DNA of 64,000 bases, from the NCBI GenBank assembly GCA_039707465.1, contig CM077648.1:17047619-17111618 (forward strand). The letters run 5' to 3'. The notes beneath the pieces were generated by a model. The model worked only from the letters and a program-made list of their open reading frames with translations, had not been told where the DNA came from and did not search any database. Position 1 is the stretch's first letter. The number at the start of each line of letters is the position of its first letter. A program made the translations under genes and the position numbers. Shown here piece by piece: positions 44,523 to 56,779 of this stretch. This DNA comes from Rhabdophis nuchalis (Eukaryota; Chordata; Lepidosauria; Squamata; Natricidae).

Positions 44523-44997
44523 TTGTTACATTTATATAGATCTTCCTGATATTACTAAAGTCAAACCTAACTCTTGGTTATTTAATTCTCATTCATTCTA
44601 TAGTATAGTCTTTATTGTCATTGTACAAAATAAATAAAACGGAATTCTCATTCCCATTCCCCCTCTCTCTCCCTCTCCCTCCATCCCCCTCTCCCTCTTT
44701 CTTTCTTTCTTTCTCTTTTTCTTTCTTCTTCTTCACATTCTACCTTACAGCCATAACCTCTCTAAACGATCTCTTATTAAAATACTAATTAGCTCCAGTG
44801 CTGTATTCCTGAGCCAAAATAAGATTGGCTAAGTGCTGCTACCTGCTTTTTATTGTTACAACTTCTAATAAGGGATACGAGCAACTACCTCCCTTTGTCC
44901 CTTTTTCTTGCCAAGGTTGATATAAATATCTGCTATTACACCATTCAAAGGCAGATTAATCACTGTATTGTGGCATTATGTTCTCATATAATTTTTA
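44523..44997. other. Intron with CTTTATTGTCATTGTA motif and CT-rich run
   Basis: AGTCTTTATTGTCATTGTAC near 44606 is shared with CTCTTTATTGTCATTGTAA near 61940, so it belongs to an interspersed repeat I cannot name. A CT/CTTT-rich run is at about 44660-44732. Confidence 0.5.
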
Positions 44998-45205
44998 GCA
45001 ATAGGACTTGGACTTATATACCGCTTCATAGTGCTTTTACAGCCCTTTCTAAGCGGTTTACATAGTCAGCCTATGGCCCCCAACAATCTGGGTCCTCATT
45101 TTACTTAGCTCAGAAGGGTGGAAGGATGAGTCATCCTTGAGCCAGTGGGATTCGAACTGCCGAACTGTTAGCTGAAGTAGCCTGCAGTACTACATTGCAC
45201 AACCT
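44998..45205 (-). repeat. tRNA-derived SINE (second type)
   Basis: Same family as 12001-12372: TTATATACCGCTTCATAGTG, CCCCCAACAATCTGGGTCC, GTGGGATTCGAACTGCC (B box in reverse) and CCTGCAGTACTACATTG. Uninterrupted here. Confidence 0.78.
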
Positions 45206-45730
45206 CAGTTGTTCCTGAATTTCATCAGCTGTACGGAGCATGATTGTGAGAAAGGAACATTTTATGTGAACAGTGTTGTTGGGGGTAAGATGGGGAAAGA
45301 GAAATTGGCAATGCTTAAAGAGGTCAGAGACAAAATTGCTTAAATGGGGGTCTACAAATATAGGATCACAATAGCAAATATTGTTTCTGTGGGAATAACC
45401 AGTTCAGCCTATTGCAGCAAAAACAATGAGTTTGAGGCATTTCAAAGACAAATTTGACACAAGCTCCTCTTCCTGCAATAGAAGTTTATGTCTTAGGGAG
45501 GAGGAGGAGGAGGAGGAGGGGGGGAAGAGGAAAGAAAAACCATTCCCCTACTGGTTTGGACATACTGTTATTTCTTAATGCTGAGCCAACAAACTGCTTT
45601 GATTCAATTTTTGCGCATTTTATCAAGGACTCAGGCCAAACCAAACTGAAGAAAGTTTTGAGACTCTTGAGGCCTGAACGTTGATTGAAGTTCAGCTGCC
45701 AGATGCATCAAAGACAGGGCAAGTCTCCTT
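45206..45730. other. Intron with a (GGA)n run
   Basis: A (GGA)n run at about 45499-45525. Nothing else recognised. Confidence 0.45.
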
Positions 45731-46192
45731 CATCATCATCATCATCAAATTTAATTTGTAAACCGCTCCCTCTCCCCACAGGGACTCGGGGCGGTGCACA
45801 GGGAAAGTAAAAACAATAAATATACAAATATAAATACATAATATAAAAACAAATTAAATCTATTCCTGTGCTAAAACCCGTTAAACTAAAATACCCAGCA
45901 GCTATAAATAAGTTTAAAACCCCATAGAAAGAGAGACTAGCCTAGGCCGGCCAAGCGGAAAAAGTGTGTTTTTAATTTAAGATGGAAGGAGCGGAGGTCC
46001 GTAGTCGTTCTAATATCGGGGGGAAGGTCGTTCCAGAGGTCTGGGCCCGCCACAGAGAGAGCCCTTCCCCTGGGCGTCGCCCGCTGACACAGTCTAGTGG
46101 ACGGCACCCGGAGAAGTCCCTCTCTGTGGGAGCGAATTGGCCGTGAGGATGTATGAGGCAGGATCCGATCCCGCAGGTAGCTAGGTCTGCCT
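45731..46192 (-). mobile_element. L2-group LINE 3' end with (TCA)n tail
   Basis: On the minus strand it encodes ORF2 C-terminal blocks (SHREGL and LWNDLPP-like). The 3' hairpin is on the plus strand at 45762-45795 (ACCGCTCCC ... GGGGCGGT). The tail is (CAT)n at 45731-45747. Confidence 0.87.
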
Positions 46193-47633
46193 GCTTCATA
46201 GGTTATTTTAATTTTTCAAAATTTTAATTTTTTTTAAGAGTGGCTCACAATACAAGAGAGCAGTTCATAATACAAGAAGAGGACAAAACCACTGTTCTCT
46301 TCATTTCTTCTCTCGTGTTTGAAAAAGCAGTTGAGGTTGGAAGTATCAGCCATCCATACAACAATTTGTCTTCTTCACATGACAATTACATTTTCTGCTC
46401 CCTGGTTTAAAATAGGAAAAGGAAGGGGGTGTTCTTGCATATGCACGAAATCTTACACAGGAGATATTTTACAGGAGAGGTACTATTCTGACATTTTTTC
46501 AGGGAGAAGATTGCCAATAAACATTGGGATCATAATTCAAGCCATCAGCAATCATTTTTGAGAACTGTTTCTATCCGTGTTAGTAGGAGATAAAGGCTTG
46601 TATCATAGTGGAAGATAAGCAAGAATCTCTCTTTAATTTCCTCTCCCATGTCCCCTGTCATGGTGTGTTTTCCATGTCTGGGTCATTGTGGTATTTTCTA
46701 TATTATTTAATATGTGACTTTCAGTATCATTTATTACATATTACAGTGAGAACAATTAACTGGGTGCTCTAACTCTGGAGGTTTTTAAGAAGAGACTGGA
46801 CAGTCATTTGTATGGAATGGTATATTAATGCAACCTTAAAACACTCAAAAGAGCCAGTTGGATCCATTTCCAACAGAAAAAGAAAACACCGGGAGCCACA
46901 AAACCTGAGTGGGCATGGCCAACTCAACGTCACTCACTCCCACCCAGTCACATGACCACCCTAGCCATGCCTACCTTGCCAGTAATTAGAGCAGACAATT
47001 GGTTGTTAAAAAAAACACCAGGGACCACAAAACCCTTTTGACACCCCCTGCTCTCTCTCTGCAACGTGCCAGCCCCAACAGTCTATTTCCAATCTGACAT
47101 GTTCTTTTGTCATTTCTGACAATGTCAGATACAGACATAAATCTATCAGTGCAGTGAAAGGATTTTCAAACACCAAATATGTGACTGGATTTCCACCAAT
47201 ACATCCCAGCGTTCTTAATTTTTTCACAACATTGTATTAATGGTTTCAGGGACATAGACATAAGCATTGTTATTAATAATATCACTTCTGTGTAAAGTAA
47301 TTCAGTGGGTGACTATTAAAAACGAAGTGCTGTATTTCCCTTTTTTGTTTTGTTTTCCATTATACCTATTTTCTAATTCAATTTAATTACTTTTCTGTAT
47401 TTAAAAACACAACACTGTAGACTATAAAGTATGAATAATTTTTTTTTTTACATTATAGTTGCAGTGAACTCATAAAACTAGTAGCCATTCTTCCCTCTCC
47501 CTGTCTTTCTTTCTCTGTTGGTTAAAAAATAACTGATAGCAAGTAATAGTTGAATGGCACATAGTAACCCCCCAAAAAAGACTTTTAATGCAAGAGGATT
47601 GAATGAAAACAATGTATTTTGGGAAGAGAAGGC
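46193..47633. other. Intron with small CR1 and hAT-like fragments
   Basis: TCTGGAGGTTTTTAAGAAGA and GTCATTTGTATGGAATGG (about 46775-46825) match a plus-strand CR1 3' region. From about 46845 to 47051 a sequence ending CCTTTTGACACCCCCTG looks like a hAT-like fragment. The rest is unrecognised. Confidence 0.45.
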
Positions 47634-47712
47634 AATGAATGAATGAATGAATGAATGAATGAATGAATGAATGAATGAATGAATGAATGAATGAATGAAT
47701 GAATGAATGAAT
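47634..47712. repeat. (GAAT)n microsatellite
   Basis: About 19 near-perfect GAAT/AATG units. Confidence 0.97.
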
Positions 47713-48904
47713 ATCAAATGTGGACTGTAAAATCCCCATTATCACTATATGGCAGCAAAGAGTTACAGGAAAGATAACCATCTAGCAGCTGTCATCTCAG
47801 TTTCATTGATCCAAATCAAGTAGCCCTATTTTAAACATCCATTTTTTTCCTGGAATTTTACTAAAGCTAAAATATCTGTTGAGATTATTATAAATATCTG
47901 TTAACATTTAAATGTTGACTCAAATGTAGGGCAGCTTTTTCACCCAAATATTTTGTGCAGAATCTATATTCTGCCAACTGAAACTTTATTTAACAGTTTT
48001 AATTAAGAGTTCAATTATTCCGTCTGCCATCGGTTAAAAGCATAACAATGTTCAAATAGAGAGTTTTAAACTCAAATGTGAAGTGTTGTACAGAACTATT
48101 TTCTGCATTTCCTAAGGGACAATTTTCTTACAAGCATCCTGAACTTTAGACCCCAAACAAATCAGGGTTTGTGACAACTTCAGTTTTCTCTCAGTTAAAT
48201 AATGACATTCTAACAGGGAATGTGTTCTGCTTCCTTTAAAAAAAATCAATTTACTTACAAAAAAAAAGTAGCAATGAGACAGTACTCATTCAATGTTTGT
48301 ACACTGTTTATTCTGTAAATAGAAAGAAGATAACTACTTGTTCATCACCACATACACACATCCTTTTGATGGTTTAATATTACTTGCATGATCTGTTCAA
48401 ATAAGTTTTGATGAATTTATACCAACCTTAAATCCTATAAATTTGACAGATTTTTAACATATAGAAGTTATCCTGTGCACTTCAAATTGGACTTGGCCAA
48501 TGTAAACATGTATTGGCTCTTTTTGTCTTCTGTCAATGTTCCATGAACCTAATGTGTATTCTAGTAACACAAAATCTTGGGCAATCAGTTTGTCACTACC
48601 TCACAATAAATATGTAGTAATTGTGAACACATGCACTGTAATGTCTAGAACAGTATGTACACTAGGACACTGGTTGTTTTAAAGCACACCTTTCCTAAAC
48701 TACAACTAGCAAGAATAATATTCAGTAGTTATGGAAGAATTTCCTCCTTGAGGGAGATGGAAAATTTCTAAAATTGATAAATCAATCAGTAAAATAAGAA
48801 CTGTAAGTAAACATGTTTGGAAGACATTAGGTTGACTATTGCCAAAGGACATTAAAGAAATATATTAAATCATTAACTTTCTGCTGAATTTTTTCTTCCA
48901 GTTT
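47713..48904. other. Intron sequence, nothing recognised
   Basis: AT-rich, nothing recognised. Confidence 0.45.
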
Positions 48905-48912
48905 CTCTAAAA

Positions 48913-49036
48913 CAGGAGTGTCAAACTGGCGGCCCATTGGCCGGATGTGTCATGCACAGGCCACACCCACCCCAGCTCGTGAAGAGAAAAAAATGTCACG
49001 TGATGGCAATATGACACTGCGAGTTTGACAGCCATG
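48913..49036 (+). mobile_element. Short hAT-like MITE, family G, perfect target duplication
   Basis: Starts CAGGAGTGTCAAACTGGC and ends CGAGTTTGACAGCCATG. CTCTAAAA is present on both sides (48905-48912 and 49037-49044). The right duplication directly abuts the next hAT-like element. Confidence 0.87.
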
Positions 49037-49044
49037 CTCTAAAA

Positions 49045-49360
49045 CAGTGATGGCTAATCTTTTCTGGACCAAGTGCCCAAAGCGTGCATGCACCCACACG
49101 CGCCCAACCCCCCCAAAATGCATGCGTGTGGACACTCCCCCCAAGTGACCCACCCCACCACATGCACACATGACCCCCGCACGCCCTAGCCACGCATGCT
49201 TCTCCCACATACGACCCATCCCCAGCACATGTGCAGCAGAGACCTGAAAACCAGCTGGCTGGCGTGTGGCACATGTGTATGCACGGTGGAGCTGAGCTGG
49301 GGCGACAGCTTGTATGCCCGCAAAGAGGGCTCTGCGTGCCACCTGTGGCCGCCATCACAG
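49045..49360 (+). mobile_element. hAT-like element, family F
   Basis: Starts CAGTGATGGCTAATC and ends TGGCCGCCATCACAG. The body is rich in ACGCATGC and CATGTGCA motifs as in the other family F copies. The right flank CTATAGCC does not clearly match the left CTCTAAAA (4/8). Confidence 0.78.
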
Positions 49361-49377
49361 CTATAGCCTATGTACCT

Positions 49378-49509
49378 GGTAGAATTTTCTTTTCTTTTCT
49401 TTTTTTACTTTTAAAAATAAATTTTATTTACAAACATGTAAAATACACTCACACAAAACTTATACACACACGACATTTACACCACACAATACGAACAGGT
49501 AGAATTTTC
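49378..49509 (-). mobile_element. Short L1-type insertion with 12-bp target duplication
   Basis: GGTAGAATTTTC occurs at 49378-49389 and 49498-49509. The 108-bp insert starts T-rich (TTTTCTTTTCTTTTTTTAC), so it is a minus-strand insertion with an A-rich tail. It resembles the end of the insertion at 41538. Confidence 0.72.
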
Positions 49510-50231
49510 AAGAGGCCAAATCGAAGTGATTTGTTTGAAAGGGGTCCATTAAGGCTGAAAGCTTGAAGCCATTTTTGCTTTAGATGACTTTTTTTTTTTT
49601 ACAATTAGTACTATTAAAAGCATTGCCTTTAAAGCACTATTTGGAGCAATAGATGTACAATGTTATCTGTCCCCAGAGAGCTTCCAATCTACATTTCAGC
49701 TTAATTGTTGCAGTTTTCTCTTTAGAAGGGTGGTTTTTTTTTGTTGTTTGTGTGTGTGTGTGTGTGTGTATGATCCTAGATTGGAAGGTGAAGGTTTCCT
49801 TACTGTAATTGAAATGTCTTTAAATGGTGGTGGGCCTCTTTGCTTTGCACAGAGATGAAAGCAGTTACAAGGTCAGCTATCAAACAATGATGCCATAGGG
49901 GAAACATTAGCTCACTATGGAGTTTGATGCATTGACAAATAAATAAAGAGATCCTTAGCCAGCATTTGTACTTCTAGTAGGGATGAAAACAACTTTTTTT
50001 TTCTGGTTCAGTGTTTTAATGTCAAATTTTTAAAAAGGGGAAAAACCAGAATTATTTTTATGAGCTGATGGTTATATTCCTTATAATCTGTCCACTGTAA
50101 AGAATACAGTGTGTAATTTTTTTTAAGCAAAGGTTTCAAAATGTTTCAGCATCACCCCCCCCCCGTTGTGATTGTGTAGAAATTGTTATGCCTCTCCCGC
50201 CCCCAAATTTTCATCCACCATTTTGTTCTGT
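49510..50231. other. Intron with a (TG)n run
   Basis: (TG)n at about 49750-49769; otherwise nothing recognised. Confidence 0.45.
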
Positions 50232-50609
50232 GAAAGGTAAAGGTAAAGGTTCCCCTCGCCCATATGCGCTAGTCGTTCCTGACTTTAGGGGGCGGTGCTC
50301 ATCTCCCTTTCAAAGTTGAAGAGCCAGCGCTGTCTGAAGACGTCTCTGTGGTCATGTGGCCGGCATGACTAAATGTTGAAGGCACACAGAATGTGTTACT
50401 TTCCCATCAAAGGTGGCCCCTATTTTTCTACTTGCATTTTTTACATGCTTTTGAGCTGCTAAATTGGCAGAAGCTAAGACAAGTAAGGGGAGCTCACTCT
50501 GTTACGCGGCACTAGGATTTCAAACTGCCAAACTGCCAAACTGCCGACCTTTCTGATCCACAAGCTCAGCGTCTTAGCCACTGAGCAGCTTCGTCTCCTT
50601 GCGCCACTG
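50232..50609 (-). repeat. tRNA-derived SINE (snake type), full length
   Basis: Minus-strand copy. Left edge GGTAAAGGTAAAGGTTCCCC is the 3' end, then CGTTCCTGACTTTAGGGGG, GGTCATGTGGCCGGCATG, and the head near CAAGCTCAGCGTCTTAGCC. A short CTGCCAAA motif is repeated three times near 50525-50545. Less diverged than 25594-25862. Confidence 0.88.
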
Positions 50610-51811
50610 TGTCTATATAGGTGTACCCAATCAGCCTGCTAGCCTTTTTTCCAGAGTCATGGGCTCTGATCTTCCCACTTCATATAATATGTTAAAACAA
50701 AATCTAACCCAGCTTAACATGGTAGTCCAACCCATGCTTGGTTTTATATTTCACATTTACAGAAGAAAGCCTACCTTAATGCCTGAGAGTATTGAAATGT
50801 TGAAATGAAGCTTCTTCCACCTATTTTTCTGGAGCCTAATTTCCTTTGCATTCACATTCCTGCATCACAAAACACACTCCCCATCACAATCAGTGTTATT
50901 GAGAATGGATGGTTCCAGGTATGTTGGGCGTATATATTTTAGGGTATCCATAGAAGCGTGGAAGGATGGATCCACTGCTTTTAATCTACCTCTGTGCTTT
51001 TGTGATTTGGTGAGGTCTCTTGACAGTTTTTTTTTAAATCCAGTTGTCTAGTTTTGGTATTGGATTGATTTTTACTTGAATGCAAATTTGTCTGCCAGCA
51101 ATCTTTGGCTTTTTATATGTATTGGGTTCTGTAAATAATAATTAAAAAAACTAAGAAGACAATGAAAAGAAAGAAAAAGAACACACTCCAAAAGAGAGCA
51201 TGCATCCTGTTCAGCAACCAACACCAGATAAACAGGAATCAACACCAGACAAACAGTCAAGCAGAAAACAATACCCCAATCAAGAAACAGGGCTACTGTC
51301 TATAAATAGAGAGGAAACCCCACTTTTACTACCAATGATAACGTTATCTAATTATGTCGTGAAATGCCTGTAAGCAAGTAACCAAGCACAGAAAGCACCA
51401 CAGTTCAACTCTGAGCTAGATATAGTTTCCTCTGTTGGAATTATTTATGTTTCACTACTTAGCATTTATTTATAGAATTATATCTAGGAGACTGATATAG
51501 ATTCTGAAGCTGATTTCTCTTTGTATGGATTAACTTGTGTTGATCTAAGACCATATCTGTGAAGGACAGGGAAAAGAAACTACAACAGTAGTGTTCCATA
51601 ATAATCAATACATTTGTGAATGAATCCATTTATCCAAGTGCTGAGTCCTTTGACACTGTGATACATCCAAGAAATGGAGTTCAGCTAGGTTTGTGCACAG
51701 AGAAATATATGCAGAAACTGAAGTCTGCAGTTTAGGGTAGCACATTTAATAGGTTTTCATTGAATTTCATGGGATATAAACCCATTGGACTGTAATTTGA
51801 TATAACAGTAT
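50610..51811. other. Intron sequence, nothing recognised
   Basis: No recognised element or exon signal. Confidence 0.45.
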
Positions 51812-51819
51812 AGTTAGGA

Positions 51820-52198
51820 CAGTGTTGGCGAACCTTTTTGGCATCGAGTGCCAAAATGGGAGAGAAGAGGCATGCACATGCTGGAAACCGGAAGAGCAGC
51901 CGCCCGGTGCACATGCGCACGTGTGCATGTGCACCGGTCACCTGATCTTCCGTTTTCTGGTGTGGATGCATGTGCGAAGACCAGGTGGCTGGCACGCATG
52001 TGTGTGCTGGAAATCAGAAGAGCAGCCGCCCGGTGAACATGTGAACCGGGTGCCTGCTATTCCTATTTCTGTTGCGCCTGAAGACTAAATGGGCCAGTGC
52101 GCCAGAACCCGGGAAAGCAACAGGCGACGGCTTGCGTGCCCAAAGAGACGGCTCTCTGTGGCACTTCCGGCATGTATACTGTAGGTTTGCCATCCTGG
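51820..52198 (+). mobile_element. hAT-like element, family F, perfect target duplication
   Basis: Starts CAGTGTTGGCGAACCTTTTT and ends GTAGGTTTGCCATCCTGG. The 8 bp AGTTAGGA (51812-51819 and 52199-52206) are identical. A GGAAACCGGAAGAGCAGCCG-like unit is repeated with small changes near 51885 and 52010. Confidence 0.88.
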
Positions 52199-52206
52199 AG
52201 TTAGGA

Positions 52207-53182
52207 CAAAAACTGTTCCCAATATTAGCAAAGATCAAACTTTATCCACTTATTGCTGTCAGTTTTCATTAAAGGCAAAAGGCTGTATTTAAAGCAAAAA
52301 TGTTCCTGCAATGATTTTTCATGTGCCCTAATTATTTCTTAATGGAAAATTAACTGAAGCTCTACTCCATCTGATCTAAGAAGCCTAACCTATGCTTTTC
52401 TTTATATTTGAACCTAAGAAAAACTTAAAATACAGTTATTAGTTAGGTTTGCATCGTGCTAAAATTGATAGGGGAATATGAACCATATAAGCAAGTAATT
52501 ACATCAGTATCAACTAGACGTATTGGGCCAAAATTTCATGGTGATAAAGTTTCTATTTATTTCAATGTATTTCCATGTGTTTGTGCCAGACCTGGATTAT
52601 GTTTTTCCACAGTGTTTATTCCCACCACAGATTGGCATCTGTAAGTTATTACTGGTTCTTTAAGCATATGTGCCAGCCTGGAACATCAGAAAATGCTAAT
52701 TGCATTCTCCACGGCTACTGGGCTGAATAAAAGAAATTGGAACAGCCAACTTTTCTGAGTAATGTTCCACAACTTCCACAACTTCGATTCTGTGGTAGAA
52801 ATTCTCCATTTACACCTAATCCTCAGGGCATTTGACCTTTTACTACAATGCTTTACACAATTTAAAAGTGTAGATTGTAAGTGGGTGTCCCAGCTACAAG
52901 AAAAAGTCATAACTCATAAAGTTGTAGGCATGCAATGTCTCTGCAAACATTGGCAAACTCATGAAAAGCAGAGGTATGGATTTCACAAGTGTTCCCATTC
53001 CTTGCCTACCTATGCATTCTATACAACATGTATTACATGCTTAACAGGATATTGGATCAGTGTCTCTAACTATATCAATAGCTGAAATATTTCCAAAATG
53101 TGAACGAGTGGTTCTTATTATTTATTGGAGGAAGTGAGTTTATTCCAAAGAAACTGTCAAGGACAAGGGAAATCAGGAAATT
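52207..53182. other. Intron sequence, nothing recognised
   Basis: No recognised feature. Confidence 0.45.
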
Positions 53183-53406
53183 CAGTTCTGTGGGCATGGA
53201 TTGGTGGGCATGGTGTGGCTTGGTGGGAACGGCAGGGGAAGGTTACTGCAAAATCTCCATTTCTTCCCAATCAGCTGGAACTCAGGAGCCAGAGAATAAA
53301 TGGGGGTGCGGCCAGTCAGAGGTGGTATTTACGGTTCTCCAAATTACTCAAAATTTCCGCTACCCGTTCTGCAGAACTGGTCAGAACCTGCTGAATACCA
53401 CCTCTG
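53183..53406 (+). mobile_element. hAT-like MITE, family A (copy 7), left end lost
   Basis: Family body from AGTTCTGTGGGCATGG to the right terminus CTGAATACCACCTCTG. The first ~30 bp including the left terminus are missing. Confidence 0.8.
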
Positions 53407-54687
53407 GTTTAAATGAGTAGAAAGATTTATTGCAAGCCTAAGCTCTCTACAAGAATCTGAATTATTAATCGTCAAAGCAAATTAGTGGTAGAGATGAGGC
53501 AATGGAATTCAAGGTGGACATAGATCTTTTGTGGGCATGAAGAGACTCAGACTGATGATGTATTTGACTTCTCCCTTGGGCTAAGCCTGGTCATCTACAA
53601 AAAATCTAAAATTCTTTTTTTAAACGTAACTATTTTACAGAGGGCAGGAAAAAAAGATAATAGGGGAAAAAAATAACATAAATCGATCCTAAATTGAGCT
53701 TCTCGCTTTTTGGATGCATCTGTTCAAAACGGAGAAACTGACATTAGCAAGTGTTTAAATGAATTGCAGAATTGTATTCATTCTGTATAACATTCAGCTT
53801 TTTTTCAAGCGAAAATACACAACATTTCTTCATCATGTTGGGTATGTTGCTTGGTGCAGCATATAACATTTCCTAAAACAAGCATTTTTAAACTACTTTC
53901 TCTGAAAGAAGTGTGCCGTTTTCCCTGATGTATTTTTAAAGTAGAAAACTGCATTACAAAATTCAAAGAAGAGCAAAATCGGATAGTGATTGTCTTCTTA
54001 TTGATATATGAATTTGGGAACTGTAAACTGGGCTTTTTCATATTAAAATACAAGCCAAACCAATTTTACCACTCCCTCCCATCATTACTGAGCAAGACAT
54101 CTCATCCTTCCAACAATATAACACTGTTTCACTGGGCAGCACTGATTTTAGTCTGCAATTCTCGTTGTAGTGAGGTTGCTTAATTCCCATTCATTTCCTG
54201 ACTTCTTATCACAAAGCATCCCAACTAGGCTAGTTAGCCCTAAGAGGATTGTACCTGCACTTGGAGCATCTGGCTTAAACTTGAAAAAAACAAGTTAGCC
54301 TTGGATATATCTGCTTGCATCTTTAATAACGCAGCAAAGCCAATCTGTTTTGTGAATTGGAAGAGTACTTGCGGTACAAGCAAAACGAGCTGGATAATGA
54401 CTGAGCTGGATAACATTAACACTTAATGACAGGATTTTATGGCTCTTCCTATGCTTTTAACTACATTTATTTATCTTGGTTGAGCTCTCCCTTATGGTAG
54501 GCCTAGTTTTGTTTACGCCATGTTGTGAGCAAAAAAACAGGAAGGGAAGGACTCAATCAAGTGTGTGGCATAATTTGTAGACACTTCAATAAATACCCAA
54601 ACTTATTATTTTAGTATCTTTAAGACTGACATAGTGAATAATCCCCCCTGGTGATTTCCAATTTGCTATCCAATACACTCCAAATAC
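53407..54687. other. Intron sequence, nothing recognised
   Basis: AT-rich, no recognised feature. Confidence 0.45.
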
Positions 54688-54902
54688 ATGGCTAAGATGC
54701 TGAGCTTGTCAATCAGAAATGTCAGCAGTTCGGCGGTTCCAATCCCTAGCGCTGCGTAACAGAGTGAGTTCCCATTACTTGCCCCAGCTTCTGCCAACCT
54801 AGCAGTTCGAAAACATGTAAAAATGCAAGTAGAAAAATAGGAACTACCTTTGGTGGGAAGATAACAGTGTTCCATGCACTTTCGGCGTTTAGTCATGCCG
54901 GC
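54688..54902 (+). repeat. tRNA-derived SINE (snake type), 5' part
   Basis: TGGCTAAGATGCTGAGCTTG and CGGTTCCAATCCCTAGCGC are the A- and B-box regions of the 20004 family. It stops at TTTAGTCATGCCGGC, where a family A hAT-like fragment begins. Confidence 0.85.
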
Positions 54903-54975
54903 ATGGACATTTTGAGTAGTTTGGAGAACCGGTAAATACCACCTCTGACTAGACCCGCCCCCATCTATTCTGTAT
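54903..54975 (-). mobile_element. hAT-like family A fragment
   Basis: ATTTTGAGTAGTTTGGAGAA and ACCGGTAAATACCACCTC match the minus-strand body of family A. Both ends are missing. Confidence 0.65.
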
Positions 54976-55160
54976 GCTTTCTAGGTCTCAACATCTTTTT
55001 TATATTGTGGTAACCAAAACTGAATGCAATATTCCAAGTTTGGCCTTACCATGACATTATAAAGTGGTATTAACACTTCACGTGATTTTGATTCTATCCT
55101 TCTGTTAATGCAACCTAGGACTGCTTTGGCTTTTTTGGTACTGCAGGGCTCATATTTTAG
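54976..55160 (-). mobile_element. CR1 LINE internal fragment
   Basis: Matches 25085-25250 (TTTCTAGGTCTCAACATC, AAAGTGGTATTAACACTTCA, TGATTTTGATTCTATCC). It is an internal ORF2 segment without the 3' end. Confidence 0.75.
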
Positions 55161-55379
55161 CTCAATCTTCAGATCTCCTGATTCAAGTGACGATTTCTAT
55201 ACCAATGGGCATATGGACTAGATGCTGTCATGGTGGACTGATTGTCAAGTTTTCTTCAGGCGTTTCTCATCCTTTGGGTCATTCTCTCTATAGGCCAAGT
55301 CATCAGTCACCCTGATGATCTGATGCTGTGTCTTTGACCTCAATGTCTTTACTATTCAGAGCTCCTAGATTACTTAGAA

Positions 55380-55514
55380 CAGTGTTTCTCAACCTTGGCA
55401 ACTTTAAGTCCTGTGGACCTCAACTCTCAGAATTCCACAGCCAGCTATGCTGGCTGGGGGATTCTGGGAGTTGAAGTCCACAGGACTTAAAGTCCCCAAG
55501 GTTGAGAAACACTG
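55380..55514. mobile_element. Palindromic hAT-like MITE (135 bp), perfect target duplication
   Basis: Starts CAGTGTTTCTCAACCTTGGC and ends CAAGGTTGAGAAACACTG, near-palindromic across its length with centre GCCAGCTATGCTGGC. ACTTAGAA flanks both sides (55372-55379 and 55515-55522). Termini differ from the palindromic element at 22809, but the inner arm ACTTTAAGTC is shared. Confidence 0.92.
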
Positions 55515-55522
55515 ACTTAGAA

Positions 55523-56494
55523 CATGGTATGTTTTCCTCAGTGTTTGAATAGTATGTGTACTTTTCTGTAGGTTGGCTTTGACAATGAAATACTAGATGA
55601 GACAGAGATTGTTGTTGTTGTTGTTTGTTCTACATTAACTGAGTCAAGATGGCTTCTCTCCCAGAGAGAGCCCAGATTTTCAAATTGGATTTAACCTGTC
55701 AGAAGTTTATTTTTTTATTGACATTCTTGTTTTTCTCTTTCTGACATCAAGCCTCAGGAAAGAGATACAAGCTTTTCCCAGAATTGTAAAGTAATGTTGT
55801 TTAGAGCTCTTATATTGTGCCCCCCCCCCTCTCTCCCTGCCAGCTCTCATTTAATTTGATGAAAGAGAATTTGCTTTAAAAATTCGTTTTAAGAGATGGA
55901 AATTTCAGAGAAATGGTCCAAAGTGCCATGGACTGTTCCTGCACTTGTTTAGAGAAATGGCCAATATGAGCGTGCACATGTGATTGCACAAGCATTTCTC
56001 TAGCAATTTACATCCTTCCTGGCTTTCCACAGAGATAAAAGAATCCTTCCTCTTGAGATTTTTTAAAATAGCAGTGCTTCTTTCATAGCTTAGGGGAGTC
56101 TAGTGTTTTAGAAATTACAGGTGAATTTCTTCCTTTATACAAATTGCTCACTGTGGTTCTCTGGCCACAAATTTGATAAATCATGTGCTATTGTTCTATT
56201 CTGGACCTTCGTATTGGAGTTGAAGTATTGAGGTGAAGTCTGCATTGAGTTATCATGGTAGTTGTCCCAAGAGAAAGATTTCATTTTTTTATCTTCATAA
56301 CCAGTTGAATTGGTGAAAATGCTACAGATTTTTGCTCTTTGAAGAAAGGAAAAGTTGTGGCCTGAGGAAAACCACCTTCTTGGTTATACCAATCTGAATT
56401 TGAGAAGATATCAGCCATTTTGAGCTGATTAGCAAGATTGGTGTGTTTCCTTGATAGGGAAAATTACTTTGGCCATAGATGATGGACACGATCC
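55523..56494. other. Intron with a (GTT)n run
   Basis: (GTT)n at about 55612-55626; nothing else recognised. Confidence 0.45.
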
Positions 56495-56509
56495 GAGTCT
56501 TGCAATCCC

Positions 56510-56690
56510 AAAGGTGCTTTTTCCAAGAGGCAGCTGGACTTTCTGGTTTTTCTTTGAAGCCGTTTCGCTTCTCATCCAAGTGGCAGACAAATCTGAAGAA
56601 GCTTCTTGGATGAGAAGTGAAACAGCTTCAAAGAAAAAAGAGACATTCCAATGGCCTCTTGAAAAAGCAGCTTTGGGACAACAATGACTT
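56510..56690. repeat. Repeat with inverted arms around GCTTCTCATCCAAG
   Basis: TTTCTTTGAAGCCGTTTCGC and TTCTCATCCAAG (56549-56580) are mirrored by CTTGGATGAGAAGTGAAAC and AGCTTCAAAGAAAAAAG (56607-56640), with outer blocks TTTTTCCAAGAGGCAGCTGG / TGGCCTCTTGAAAAAGCAGC. I recognise this as a widespread vertebrate repeat, possibly a Penelope-like element end, but cannot confirm the class. Confidence 0.6.
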
Positions 56691-56779
56691 GGATCACTGA
56701 GAATCTCCATAGAGTCCTTGTAGTTCTTACAATCAGATTGCACAACAAAGTACTCTGCTTTTTAATGTGTTTGTTTTGA

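Noticed and set aside
47470..47781. HSFI repeat frame
   Set aside because: Translation of the (GAAT)n microsatellite.
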